This document shows positions 11,222 through 26,500 of a stretch of 64,000 bases of DNA, one piece after another. Source of the stretch: Primula veris (Eukaryota > Streptophyta > Magnoliopsida > Ericales > Primulaceae). The notes under the pieces are model-generated. The model was not told where the DNA came from, ran no database searches, and worked only from the letters and a program-made list of their open reading frames with translations. A program made the position numbers and the translations under genes. The first letter of the stretch is position 1. The number at the start of each line of letters is the position of its first letter. The stretch covers positions 19,023,992 through 19,087,991 of the forward strand of contig OY821746.1 of the NCBI GenBank assembly GCA_963682055.1. Direction: 5' to 3'.

Positions 11222-12479
11222 AATAGGCGGAGAGAAAGAGATGAAGAACCTCAATGATCTCCTAAAACTTGTCGAAGATCCGGCCCTATGTCGCTTCATC
11301 ATTGTTGCCGGACTGAACTCTATAACGGCGACCCTCTTTCTCTCTCCTCCAGTTAGTGTTTTGATGCGACAGCTCCGCCGTGGAGAGATTGTGTAGCGGC
11401 GGCGTAGCGACGTCAGATCGTCTAATTACGACGGCGAAAATGATTGGAGATCAGAGATGATCTGGGGATAGGGTTTTGGTGGGATTAGGAAAAAATATGA
11501 GAGAGAGTGAAAGTGCGTGACAATGATTCACGTTAAAAAATAATTAGAAAATTAAGCGGTATTTATATTATGAAAAAGTGTTATATAAGAGAAATGCAAA
11601 TTATTTTATGTAAGTAATTGGAATATAAGTTAAAAAATGTTAACTATTGGTCATTATTTGTTTTATATATATATAAATGGTGAAAACCACTTTTTTATTT
11701 AATTGATCACATAGACTATTATGGAACAAATTCAAAATAAAAAACATAAAAAAATCAAGAATAAAGGGTATATCTTACTATAATCTCTTGAAAAATATTT
11801 TATAAGAAGAAAAGGTACCTTTCCTACGTTCAGCATCCACATGCTTTCTTTTTCTTCCTTTTTTTTTTTTTTATATTATAAATTTCGGCCCTTTCATTGT
11901 GCGTCTTCTTGGCAACTTTAGCTTCTTTTATTATGAAAGAGCGCGGGTGTCATTTAAATTGGTAGCACGTAATTGTTTTATACACTCATCGTATTTGCTT
12001 TTATTTCATTTATGGAAATTTGAGCATTTAATATAAGTTTGAATTTTCCACTATATGTTTTATTTTGGCAATTCCAAACATGTGGTGCTGGCTCCGCCGC
12101 TGTACGCTCGAACGCACTAGTCAAGTCCATGAGTGTGAGTTTAGATATGATGTTCAGTTTTATGTGTAATAGTATAAATAATATTAAAATAAAATAATAA
12201 ATAGTTATTAATACATTAATTAATTAAAAATTAAAAATTGAAGTGTACTTAAATGGAACTTATTTAAATATTGTTTTAATTTATTTAATTATTAAAAAAA
12301 AATATGAATAAAAGTTGGTAATAATTTTTAAAAAAATTATTTTTGTATTTTTTATGAAATTAAATAAATTAACATTTTTTCTATATTAAAAAAAAATAGT
12401 TTTCCTATTTTTGAATTAATTTTTTGAATTAATCGGGCGGAAACAAGGTAGAGAACTAGAGAGGAGAAGAAGGGAACCT
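11222..12479. other. Intergenic; GC-richer patch then AT-rich DNA
   Basis: 11222-11540 is less AT-rich (acggcgaccctctttctctc, gtagcggcggcgtagcgacg) and may be a captured gene fragment or element end, but no family was recognised. 11540-12480 is AT-rich with no feature I can name. Confidence 0.35.
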
Positions 12480-12480
12480 G

Positions 12481-12620
12481 CTGGTTCCATGCGGCCACAA
12501 CTGCAACCAACATTATAGCTGGTCTGGCGGTTCATACTCAATCAACTGCATGTCACACCGTTAAACATGCTCTCATCACCGGAGGCAGCCTACTTAATCC
12601 GCTATTTTGTTTTGTTCACA
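12481..12620 (+). pseudogene. Possible fragment resembling an H+-pyrophosphatase segment
   Basis: One frame reads TATNIIAGLAVHTQSTA, like the conserved ATNxIxGLAxGxxST stretch of plant membrane H+-pyrophosphatases. Residues on both sides do not continue the family, no exon borders are evident, and there is no other part of the gene nearby. If real it is a relic; chance similarity is a serious alternative. Confidence 0.2.
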
Positions 12621-13570
12621 AAACACATTAGAAACAATCACCCCATGATCTTACATTAAAGACAATATTCTGTCAATATTAATCAAACAACGCAAACTTG
12701 CCTTGAACAACGAATCATTTTTTATGGAATTGGCGTTGCCATATGATTGTTATTCATATGTGGGAATTGTGGTTCTCACATCATACTATCAGATTTAGAC
12801 CTAAGAGAATCAAAAGAAAAAAGTCTTTCAGTTTTCCATTTGTAAAGTTTGCGTACAGGAAATGTCTACTCCGATCATGTGATGCTCCAACGAGGACAAC
12901 GGTCTCTTTTACAAGTAACACCAAACTTTTCAACTAGTTTCTTTTATGTCAAGTACGTATATATAGATATAGTCCTGTTATAAGTGTTGAGGATTTTCTT
13001 TTTAATATTGTGCAAGAAGGCAATCAGAACTGATTCTTTAATGGGTAATGGACATCTAGGCTCAGTTTTTATAACTTAAGAACTCAGAAAACTGGCTCTC
13101 TAAGGACGGTTATATTGAGGAATACGGTTTATTGATAAACCTAATAGGGTGCAGTCGATGCCGAAAAATAAAATAAGACGCAAAGCATCAAATTATTTAC
13201 TTATTATTGGTCATTGATATACTAATTGTATTATGATTATGTACCTATCTCACATATTCATCACATCAATGATATCATGTACATGATGTAATCTTAACAT
13301 GGTGAGTCATGTACCCGCAAGACACGAATATGTCCTATTTTACTGGTTTCAGAAGATCGTTGAGATGGGTCCTATTTTACTTAAGTTTTATTTGGTTTTC
13401 TTGTATTTAATTTGATTTGGGTGGGTTGATTTAGGTAGTTATTTGGAGTTGCGAGGTAGTGTTGCTATCCATTTGTTGTTCTATTTAGTACTTTGAAGCT
13501 TGTTCTGAAGAGAATTGAATATTGTATAATCGCACATTATTATTAATAATAATGTTCATTAAAAAAAAAC
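12621..13570. other. Intergenic; possible LINE-like 3' tail
   Basis: No gene seen. 13330-13570 is T/G-rich and ends in a short A tract (about 13560-13569) after a TTATTATTAATAATAATG run, which could be a retroelement 3' end. There is no coding evidence. Confidence 0.3.
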
Positions 13571-13680
13571 ACGAATATGGCAGTAGATTATCTTTTTATG
13601 AAACAGAAATTATGAAATAATATGACACATAATTATAGAATTGAATCTTTGTCGGTAAACAAAATATTGTTAAAATAAAA

Positions 13681-14202
13681 TCAATAAGGCTTTTCTCCGA
13701 TGAAATTTCCGGGAGGGTCATAGTTACAAGTGATGAACACACCCTTGGCATCATCACAAACAGCTCTAGCACACCCAACTCTCTTTGTCCCACTCCACAC
13801 AATCTGTGTGTAATGTCCGCACTGTTCCCCACTTTCACAAGAATTTGACCAATAGTTATACCATTTTTTCTCTGATAACCACTCGAGAGCAGCTTGAGCT
13901 GGTGTCCACCCGTCTCCGCTCCCCCAGAAAATATTTTCACCATACTGGCCGTTGGAATGCCTCAGCTCACAATCGACTCTTCTTTGGTTGGCATACCACT
14001 TTGCATATAATGCTAGTTGTGGGTCCCACTTAAGGGGAGACAAGCCCATTGCACGCCGAGCCCCATTCTGAGAATCTAAATATGCGTTCACATACTTATT
14101 TGTGTGTACACGTTTTGTTTTAGCGTTACAGGTTACGACTAAGAGGAAGATGATAAATGCGAAGGTGGCACCAGGGTAAGGACTCATCCGGCGGAACACC
14201 AT
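13681..14202 (-). CDS. PR1: Pathogenesis-related protein 1 (PR-1), CAP superfamily
   Basis: Intact one-exon gene of 173 codons, start ATG at 14202. Secreted CAP-domain protein; PR-1 proteins accumulate in the apoplast on pathogen attack and bind sterols. Residues 1-27 form a signal peptide (FAFIIFLLVVTCNA core). The CAP domain runs to the C-terminus: LRHSNGQYGENIFWGSG, CGHYTQIVW (CAP1) and VFITCNYDPPGNF (CAP2). The CAP cavity residues are present (His in LRHS, Glu in YGEN, Glu in ALEWLSEK, His in CGHY), as are the six cysteines of the three disulfides. The common HN of helix 1 is QN here. Many basic residues suggest a basic isoform. The proteins around it are unrelated, so it is a single gene rather than part of a PR-1 cluster in this window. 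Confidence 0.95.
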   Translation of the reverse strand: MVFRRMSPYPGATFAFIIFLLVVTCNAKTKRVHTNKYVNAYLDSQNGARRAMGLSPLKWDPQLALYAKWYANQRRVDCELRHSNGQYGENIFWGSGDGWTPAQAALEWLSEKKWYNYWSNSCESGEQCGHYTQIVWSGTKRVGCARAVCDDAKGVFITCNYDPPGNFIGEKPY

Positions 14203-14273
14203 ATTTTGTGTGAACGGTTTTACATGGAGAAAAAATAAATCAGAGGCAACGTTTGCACTCTACAATTTGTTAC

Positions 14274-14280
14274 ATTTATA
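14274..14280 (-). promoter_or_regulatory. TATA box of the PR-1 gene
   Basis: TATAAAT on the minus strand, 72 bp upstream of the PR-1 start codon. The start codon would follow a leader of about 40 nt. Confidence 0.6.
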
Positions 14281-14289
14281 AAAGGTATT

Positions 14290-15239
14290 GGTTTATTGGT
14301 TGGGGTAGTTGAGGTTTCATTTCAGAGTTTATTTTAACTAGGTGGTGCTGCCCATGTTTGATTAATGCTACACTTGTATTTCTAGTACAATGTCACAGAC
14401 TAGGTCATATAATTCTTTATATCAGCCATGTGTCTGATATTATTATCTTTATCTAAAATAAATTCTAGAATTTAAATATTCTGTTTTTAACTCACTTCAC
14501 TATCCTGTTGTGGTATAGTCTGAAATTTAAAATTCATTTATATGTAGTTCGTTATTTATTGTAGAAAAAAACTGGGAAACTTATCATATTCGCACCATGG
14601 AGTTTTAGTTGATACTTTTTTTTGGAAATTTCATGTTATTTTAGTTTCTGGTTTTTTGGAAAAACGACATGGACTTTAGCAGGTAATGTAAAAAGCGTTT
14701 GTTGTCATATCCGAATCCAGACCGTAGAATCAGATTAGCATGGATTTCTTTTTGCATTTTTAATATGATGTTTGCATTTCCAATATTCCTTTTTTTGTTC
14801 TTCCTATGAACCAATCTCGTATTTTCTATTGAGCCAGCTTCTAAAATACAGATCTGTAGTGCTATAAAAGCTAAACTTGACAGTCTCCTACTAATTCAGA
14901 GTTCTGAGACCAATCTTGACTATCCCCTAACTTTTACAACTGTATTAAAGTAAATGTCTCAAATAATTAAGTGAAACAGATGATTTTGGTCGCATTAATC
15001 ACATACCATTTAAGGATAAGCAAATATTGTCGTGGGATTTTTTGAGCACTTGGTATTTTTTAGGGAATAGTAACAAGAATTTCGTAACATCGTCCGCGTT
15101 GATCAGGTGGTATAACGCCTGCAGATTAAATTTTGTAATCACATTCGCCAAATGCCTTTGTTTTGGTTCTGTGGAATATATTATTAAACAACAACAATTT
15201 TGAGTAAAATATGAATGCTCATTTTATTTCTTTTAAATC
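14290..15239. other. PR-1 upstream intergenic region
   Basis: AT-rich with no repeat or coding signature recognised. It ends at the Cassandra array. Confidence 0.45.
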
Positions 15240-15403
15240 TTGATTGTGACGACCCAGATTTCCAGGATAGAAATTCTGTGGTGCGGTGTTGTGCGTCAGT
15301 CCCACATCGCCCAGATACGAGAGTACTCGTGTGGTATATGAGCTTAAAGATCCATTTCCTACCAACAAGGCCTTTTAAAGCCGTGCGGCACAACAGCGAG
15401 GAC

Positions 15404-15473
15404 GGAACTCCACAGTTAAGCGTGCTTAACTTGGAGTAGTACCAGGATGGGTGACCCCCTGGTAAGTTGTGCC
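15404..15473 (+). repeat. 5S rRNA-like segment, Cassandra LTR 1
   Basis: It has the 5S internal promoter order: AGTTAAGCGTGCTT (box A), GGAGTAGTAC (intermediate element) and GGATGGGTGACC (box C). It matches the 3' half of plant 5S rRNA; the 5' half is barely recognisable. It could bind TFIIIA and give polymerase III transcription of the element. It is not a functional 5S gene. Confidence 0.85.
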
Positions 15474-15803
15474 AAAGCGGACAATATTGTTGATACGGGC
15501 GTGGCGGTTCGGTCCGTGGGGCCGGGTCGTTACAGATGGTATCAGAGCCTCTATCTGGCCGGAAATGTGGGGACTAGCACGTGTGTGTGGACCTCTGAAG
15601 GACGGCGTGCCCGACGAGGACGTCGTGGCTAAAGGGAGGGTGATTGTGACGACCCAGATTTCCAGGATAGAAATTCTGTGGTGCGGTGTTGTGCGTCAGT
15701 CCCACATCGCCCAGATACGAGAGTACTCGTGTGGTATATGAGCTTAAAGATCCATTTCCTACCAACAAGGCCTTTTAAAGCCGTGCGGCACAACAGCGAG
15801 AAC

Positions 15804-15873
15804 GGAACTCCACAGTTAAGCGTGCTTAACTTGGAGTAGTACCAGGATGGGTGACCCCCTGGTAAGTTGTGCC
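15804..15873 (+). repeat. 5S rRNA-like segment, Cassandra LTR 2
   Basis: Same boxes as in LTR 1, 400 bp downstream. It differs from LTR 1 at one site (gagaacgg for gaggacgg, just before the core). Confidence 0.85.
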
Positions 15874-16203
15874 AAAGCGGACAATATTGTTGATACGGAC
15901 GTGGCGGTTCGGCCCGTGGGGCCGGGTCGTTACAGGTGGTATCAGAGCCTCTATCTGGCCGGAAATGTGGGGACTAGCACGAGTGTGTGAGCCCCGAAAG
16001 GGCGACGTACCCGACGAGGACGTCGTGCCTAAAGGGAGGGTGATTGTGACGACCCAGATTTCCAGAATGGAAATTCTGTGGTGCGGTGTTGTGCGTCAGT
16101 CCCACATCGCCCAGATATGAGAGTACTCGTGTGGTATATGAGCTTAAAGATCCATTTCCTATCAACAAGGCCTTTTAAAGCCGTGCGGCACAATAGCGAG
16201 GAC

Positions 16204-16274
16204 GGAACTCCACAGTTAAGCGTGCTTAACTTGGAGTAGTACCAGGATGGGTGACCCCCCTGGGAAGTTGTGCC
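16204..16274 (+). repeat. 5S rRNA-like segment, Cassandra LTR 3
   Basis: Same boxes. One extra C in the run after box C and GGGAAG in place of GGTAAG. The latter is the form found in true 5S rRNA. Confidence 0.85.
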
Positions 16275-16340
16275 AAAGCGGACAATATTGTTGATACGGG
16301 CGTAGCGCTTCGGTCCGTAGGGCCGGGTCGTTACATTGAT

Positions 16341-17557
16341 CATCAGTTTCCAATACCATGTTATACTGTATTACTTCTTTGAATTGAGTTAACCTCACAG
16401 CAAAAATTTACTAAGTCGGCCTATCAGAAATCCTAGTCTATGTTTCAAACCCTGGTCAAAGACGTAACTCATAGTTACGAACTTTATCTATGAGTTGGGA
16501 TATTGAACTGGTTTCAGATATTGGGGCCTGCAAAAAGATTGCTTTTCCCAATCTGATTGCAGGTCTTTGTATCTTTATTTGTGGTTGATATGGTTTCTTT
16601 TGATAGCATAGTTAGGCAAAATTTCTTTTTTACAACTTTTCCAATCAAGTGCCCTCTCTGATTTAAATAACAATGCTTAGGAATTCAATCTGATAATATT
16701 ACGTGGCATTTTCTCGGATCAGTTGTTAATGGTTGCTAAAGTTGAACGATTCATATTTGACAGGCACCTTTTGTTTATGTCATGTTTTTTGAATACCAAG
16801 TGGTTGTTACAATTACGGACCAGTCTCAGTTAACATACGTTGGCTTTTCCTTTAGTGTTCTTTCTGATTTAGGACCGGCTGTTTGAATTCTGGAAAGGTT
16901 GCTTAAGATTTAAGGGCGAGAGGTATATTCGCTTGCACATGTATCATAGATATGTCGATTTTGACTCTCCATTTATCGATAGGAGACTTTTCAAGAAATT
17001 GAGCAGATTTTACAATTTTAAATTAATATTGCAAAACTATGGCTTAGCCTATCTACTTATCACGACTACTACCCATTCCTACCTTATGCCTTCATCTAAA
17101 AAATGAGATACTATTAGTTTTTGTTCCCTTAATAGGCCTCTGAGCTTGCTTTAGGAAATAAATTAACTGTAAGCGGATTTAATTAGATGTTCATTCTAAA
17201 CATATTAGTGGAGTAAACCAGGTACAGTTGCAATTTTGAAGAATTTATTTCCTCTGTCGATAATCATAAGATAGAGTATCCATTGACATCACTTTAACAT
17301 ATATAGTTACAAAAAAATCTTCACAAGAGGCAAAATCCGGTACATTTTCTTGGAATCAACTCTGTGTGCTTGGAAACTGACGAGATATGATCTCTTTGTA
17401 TGCACTCAAGAGGAAGAGTAACCTCGTAGCTCTTTGTTTTCATTGTTATCCACATAAGCAGAGCTGAAGAAATTTGGATTTGTTAGTCAGATGACTAGTT
17501 CCATTAGCCATTTTCTGATAAAGCCTAATTGTGCTCTTGAAATAAAATAAATAATAA
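16341..17557. other. Intergenic DNA downstream of the CIPK gene
   Basis: No gene recognised. A small hairpin, cctgcaa ... ttgcagg with an inner agattg/caatct pair, lies at 16527-16562. Confidence 0.4.
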
Positions 17558-20968
<3,411 letters not shown>

Positions 20969-21166
20969 ACAACAAAAACTATACAACTCTTGTTTTGTAT
21001 CAAGTATTTGTCTCTCTGAAAAATTTATCTATCCTTGTAAGTGTTCCTTATATTCCAAATATCATGATTTATTGCTAAAATTGGATAAGATAGTTGTTAG
21101 GTTTCGTGGTGCTGATGGGCACAACTACTTCCAAACTCGTTTAAATTGTGCTGAAACTGCCAATGC

Positions 21167-21170
<4 letters not shown>

Positions 21171-21212
<42 letters not shown>
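21171..21212. repeat. (TA)n microsatellite upstream of the CIPK gene
   Basis: About 21 TA units then an ACACAC tract, roughly 200 bp upstream of the CIPK start codon. Confidence 0.95.
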
Positions 21213-21220
<8 letters not shown>

Positions 21221-22150
21221 TATGGGAGATGATCTATACGCACATAAAAAAAAATATTATTTTTACACATCAATGACAACCCTCTATTTATTTATTTTTA
21301 ATGGTCAAGATTAATTCATTTAATAATAAGAATAAACACATAATTTATTTTGTGTTTAAATTTGTTTGTGTGTGTGTGATAAAGTTTGTGTTCAAATTTA
21401 TTTTGTGACTTTTGTAACAGACCATGTGTTTTGTTTATTTGCCACATGCATTGAAGAGAAGATGACTTGTTGGTGAGAAAGAGAGGGAAACAGATGGAGG
21501 GAGAGCTAGCTGGGGCGTGGTTTGAATGGAGGTTGGAATTTAATCAATTATTGCCTACTGGCTATACAATCATTGCCATTACACACAAAATAAAATAATG
21601 CAAAACTTTTTTGCCGAATTATGGCTGTCAACCAAAAAGCACGTAACATGAATTATACCTAGTTACGCAATACGGTGCCATTATTACGGAAACATCGTTA
21701 TAAATACTCAGGTATGGTATCCGTATATGAAACTCATAGCACCATACAATGTCATACTTGGTACCGAAGTAGTGTAATGTTTCTTCTTCGAAACCTGAAT
21801 TAGCACTGATAAAAACTATTAGAACAGGAATCTTTCGTTTAGTGCTTCTGCCCTGGTAATACAATGTCGAACCGTGTCTTACTCACAGGTTTTCTTGGCA
21901 TGCTGAGAGTTTGGTTTACCTGATGTACTATTTGATTATGGTAATGATAAGAGATTTCCCACAACCGTGAACACTCACATCACACTAGTTATAAGTCACA
22001 TTATAGCTATTTAAATAATTTTTTGCTTAAAAGAGTTCCACATTAGGCTCATCATTAATATATAGTTATTTTTAGTTGAGCAAATTAGTAGTGTATCTTT
22101 TTTTTAAGTAATTTCCAAAAATTCATACTTATGAAAAGTAATTCTGTTTT
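21213..22150. other. Intergenic, no gene recognised
   Basis: It carries a 78-codon minus reading (21628-21864) with no recognisable motif, no neighbouring exons and ordinary intergenic composition. It is not called as a gene. Confidence 0.4.
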
Positions 22151-22159
22151 GGTGCATCT

Positions 22160-22950
22160 TTCTTCCATTCACTTAAAATACTAAACCAGATGAATTTTTG
22201 TTTGATACATTTACTTGAAAAAAATAAAGTGAATGAGTTTTTGTTTGTTATTTTGAATTGAATAGACTTTTATTTGCTGCATAATATTGAAGTGAATGAT
22301 TTTTTTTATTTTTTGGAGTGAATGAACTTTTGTTTGATCCATTCACTTAAAAATACCGAAGTGGATGAGTTATTTTTTTTCATTCATTTTAAAATTTTGA
22401 AGTAAATAAGTTTTTGTTTAGTTCATTCACTTCAAAATATTGAACTGAATGGATTTTTTGTTTGTTATTTTAAAATGAATGATCTTTAAAATATTGAAGT
22501 GAATCGATTTTTTATTTGGTATTTTAAAATGAATGATCTTTTATTTGATCCATTCACTTCAAATTTTTAAAATGAATGAGTTTTTTTTTAATATTTTTTT
22601 AAAAGTGGATGAGATTTTGTTTGATCCATTCGCTTTAAAATCTTGAAGTGAATGAACGTTTTTTTTTTGAATTTTTTTCATTTAAAAAATAATTTTTTTG
22701 ATTTTTTACATTTTAAAAATTTTAAATTTTTTTTTATCTATTTTTATTTTTTTAATTATATATATTTTATTTTGGTTTTCATATATTTTTTTGTATATTC
22801 ACAAATTGAATGAGATACTAGCAAAGTGAATGAGAGAAAAATTACACAATTTTTATTTTATTTTTTAAACTAACAATAAAAAAGAGTTAATTTACTTTTT
22901 TTGTACTTAAAGCGAATTACCCATTTTTAGTTCTAGCCAAACATGCTGCT
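22160..22950. repeat. Degenerate palindromic minisatellite with AT-rich flank
   Basis: Variants of gaagtgaatgagttttt and its complement gatccattcacttc alternate through 22165-22660, giving many short inverted pairs (ttcacttcaaaatattgaag). A T-rich low-complexity flank follows to about 22800. The layout resembles the other minisatellite elements of this window, with a different unit. Confidence 0.65.
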
Positions 22951-23570
22951 TATATATGAAAATACAACTTGCTAGTTATATTTCTCCTCTCTTACCTTTT
23001 CATCTCAGTTGATTTAAGCAATGATACATTAAGTATTATTTTATTTTTATAGTTAGACTACGGAGATGCTGAGTTTTTTATGTAAAATAAAAGCGCATAC
23101 ATATATATATATATATACGGCTATAATATTTTCTAATTTTAATTTTTATTTGCTAGAAAACTTCAGAACTTAATACCAAATATAACTTCGGCTCCAATTA
23201 AATCAAATTCTGACGACTCTATTTTATTCAAATTTTCTTTTGAACTTGTTTCTTAAAAAAACACGCCTACATTTTATGGCAACCCAAACCAGAAGTCCCG
23301 TGTTACCGTGTCAGTAACATGAACGACTTAGTAACCGATTACATACTATTCTCCATAAGGTAAAATGATCAACTAATTAGAAATTTCTAAAAGTTACAAG
23401 CCATGTATAAACTGGACTTCGAAGGTAATATATTTTCAATCTGTATCCCGGTTTGATATTTGAAGTTCATAATCTTTTCTAGCCTATAAGATTAAAAAAG
23501 AAAACATAACTGGTATACAATATCTGTACAACAAACAGAAATAGTATATGGTGATTTTAGAAAGGCTCTC
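22951..23570. other. Intergenic between the minisatellite and the methyltransferase gene
   Basis: AT-rich, with a short TA run at about 23100-23117. No gene seen. The left end of this stretch is remote CIPK promoter; the right end is the methyltransferase 3' flank. Confidence 0.4.
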
Positions 23571-23573
23571 TTT

Positions 23574-26500
23574 TTAGGGCTTTTGCGCTGAGAACATGAT
23601 GAAAGATTGCTCAACTTTGCTAGAGTAATTAACTAGCCCACATGTTGTACACAAATCTTCTATCTCTTCCTTTGTATAATAGCTCATATTTTGAGAACTC
23701 CTCTGCTGCTGCACATGCAAAAATTATTATCACAAATTTGAAAGGATGCAATCTTATATAATGAAATATGAAAAATAGTGGTTCCTTTGACACAAATAAT
23801 AAGCAAAGGATTTTTACCAGAACGGAAATGAAATTTGCAAGTATTTGTTCTTCAACATAAATGAACCACAAATTACAGACAATATTTTATTTGTGTAAAG
23901 CATTTATCAAAGTCAGAAATAGACATCCTGTGCCCTTTCTCGGCGACGCAATAACATTTGTGACTTAAAACAAGAGATCATGTTCTCACGCGACAGAAAA
24001 GTAGGGGCCTTATTTAACTGATGGGACAGGGCAAACAAATTTTCCGTCAAAGACATGAAACCTATTTCTGAGGCCATGCGACAAGGTATGAGTACTTCTA
24101 TTATCTGGATACGCAGTATAGTATATGCATTTATATGTGTGCGTGTATATATATATTTAAAAAAATTCTGCTTAAGCATATGAAAATTAGCTCTTGAGCT
24201 ACTCCTCATAAGCAAATAAGTCGATTAGAATTAAAGGCGGAGACTGTTCTTATATAAATTGTTTTACATCATTTTGCTTCCAACCTCAAGGGAACTACTC
24301 TTTCTATCTTTAAAATAGCTAACAACAAACTCCAACAGACAAAAGAGCACAATCTTGTAACTACTAGATCAGGACGAAAATGGAAATAAACAAAAACAAC
24401 TAAACGAACAAAATTAGCATTACCTGTTCAAAGGGCCTCAATATAGCAGGAGTGGATGAACTAACTCGAAGAAAGGTAGTTCCGACAAAGACACCGCCAC
24501 TCCGCAGTATGCGATTTATTTCAGATACCTAAATATAATTCAAGCACAAACTGCAAGTTACTAAAACAGAAGGTAATAAAAATATAACAAATGGAAGTTG
24601 AACAATCTGTAATAAGAGGTCACTAAACAAGCATATACATCTCCTCAGTGGGCTTCAAAATTAACCAAGTATATCTTTACTCCCTCTGTTCTCATTTAAT
24701 AGCCATCCACCAATCAACGTGCAATTTTGCCCGGCATAGAACTCAGTATCTAAATTGCCAAAATGAAAATTTTCAAAAGTTAATCATAAAAGTACAACAT
24801 TTGAACTACATGATTAACTTTTGAAGTTTCTTTTTTCGGCAATTTAAGCAAGAGTCTTTTAACAGCCAAAATTGCACGCAGTTTTGTAGAGAACAGTAAA
24901 CATGGAGAGGATCCAACTATTCTAAGGGACTTAAAAGTAGTCAGATACTGAGAGTGTTTCGCGTACATTCAAGAACCTCCTTAAGCGGTAATGGTCTTAA
25001 TGGCCCCAAGATATAGACAAGCACTTTTAAGTCCATTTATTACTATTTTATGGTATTTTCGGTTTGCTATTCTCTTTGTGCATTGCGTCTAGCGGCCCAA
25101 ACACTAGAAAACCCCACTGTAAGTCCTAAAATAAGTACAAATTGCACACAAAGTAGCATATACATTGTTATCATGGACGAGAAAATTATCATAAAACAAA
25201 AACTTACTGCATTGGAAGGAGATGGCCAACAATGCAACGCTGCACCGGCATGAACAGCATCGATTGATCCAGATTTGAAGGGGAGCCTCGACACATCAGC
25301 TCTTAGAAGAGCTAGACTTCTGCAAATTTTCATTTACAGGATTTTAATTTATAATTATTAAAAGGGATAGTAGTTGGGCCACGGGATGTAAGAAGCAAAA
25401 GCTTACGTATTGAGTATGGTGTCATCATTTTTTATGAAATCATAGCATTGTCGAAGCATATTTTCAGAAAAATCCATAGCAATTACTCTTGAGTAGATAC
25501 CCGATTGGGCAAACTTGCGAGAAAACAAACCACTTCCACAACTAACATCTACTAAAATGCCACCTCTTATTGGTTGAAAGTACTCTTGAGCCATCTTGAA
25601 CTGCATAAACCAGAATTCTAAATAATAAATTCAATAATATCAACGAGTTCCCAGAGTAAAGTTTTTGAAGTATGTGAAGCATCAGGGGTTGTCAAATCAA
25701 TGTGGAACTAAGTTATTGTTGAGTACTATTTAAATACTAAGAAGAGATTCTGATACGAAAGTGGCTATTTTCATAAATATTTTGGAAAGGTCCATGAAAG
25801 CATTACCTCATCATCAGGGCCTGGAAAACCACTACGGCTAAAATTTTGACGCCAGCCTCTTTCATACAAGAAAGATACAAGTGGACTCCTATAAAAGTGA
25901 AACACATCTAAGTCTTAATCGTCAAATATTGAAGTCCCTTGTAAAAAGTTAAATTATATTTCCAGTTCATGTTTATTTAAAGTAAGACATTCAGAATTCC
26001 GGACCACCAAGTCAAAAGAAAACTTGAGCTCTAACTAAAGAAGATAAAATAATATATTATCAGAATCATGGTTTAGGCCATAAACCGCGAGTTCAATCAA
26101 CATATTATGGAGTCAGACTATCGACTTTAAAATGAACCTCATTCTCAACGCGGCATATTTCGTTGTATAATAACAATTATGAACAGAAGAAAACGTAATA
26201 ACTATACCGAAATAGCTCAGTACGGGCTGGTGGGTATTCTTGAAACTCCTTTGCTCCAGCAGTAACAGTGAGATCCAGGTACATGTTTTTGCTTGAATAT
26301 GACTTGTTGCATTTCTCACATTTAAATCCAGATCTATAAATTGCTGGCCTGCAGTTATCCAAGATTCAGTCAATGCCACGTAAATCGTATACACCATCTA
26401 TGACCTAACAAACTGAACATAGTGGGTGCAATTGATAATTTTTCAGTAATTCAAACTTACAAGTTAAATCCCGGAGGACCTTTCCTTATCAATGGTTCGT

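Larger units (their letters stand above)
15245..16335 (+). mobile_element. Cassandra TRIM array: three LTRs and two internal domains
   Basis: The 400-bp period is exact: LTRs at 15245-15534, 15645-15934 and 16045-16335, with internal domains at 15535-15644 and 15935-16044. Each LTR opens TGTGACGAC and closes GTCGTTACA, an imperfect inverted repeat. Each internal domain carries the Met-tRNA primer site TGGTATCAGAGC (15537, 15937) and ends in the purine tract AAAGGGAGGG. The LTRs contain a 5S rRNA-like stretch, the defining trait of Cassandra terminal-repeat retrotransposons in miniature. A single 5-bp duplication TTGAT (15240-15244, 16336-16340) flanks the whole array, so it inserted, or was remodelled by LTR-LTR exchange, as one unit. 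It encodes no protein and relies on other elements for mobility. The LTR start could alternatively be placed 4 bp earlier (TGAT is shared), but only the given start yields a matching target duplication. Confidence 0.93.

Noticed and set aside
15404..16274. Functional 5S rRNA genes
   Set aside because: Only the 3' half of 5S is recognisable, and LTR ends, primer site and purine tract surround it. It is LTR content of a TRIM.
15215..16398. Six readings of 60-104 codons on both strands in the Cassandra array
   Set aside because: They recur in each 400-bp unit, overlap LTR, PBS and 5S-like sequence, and match no protein family.
17388..17480. Alternative last exon of the CIPK gene after the TTTCTTCAG acceptor near 17470
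   Set aside because: It would end after five codons (LCLCG), whereas the acceptor at 17672 gives the conserved FCKSLSSML continuation.
21628..21864. 78-codon minus reading between CIPK and the minisatellite
   Set aside because: No motif, no neighbouring exons or promoter that I can recognise.
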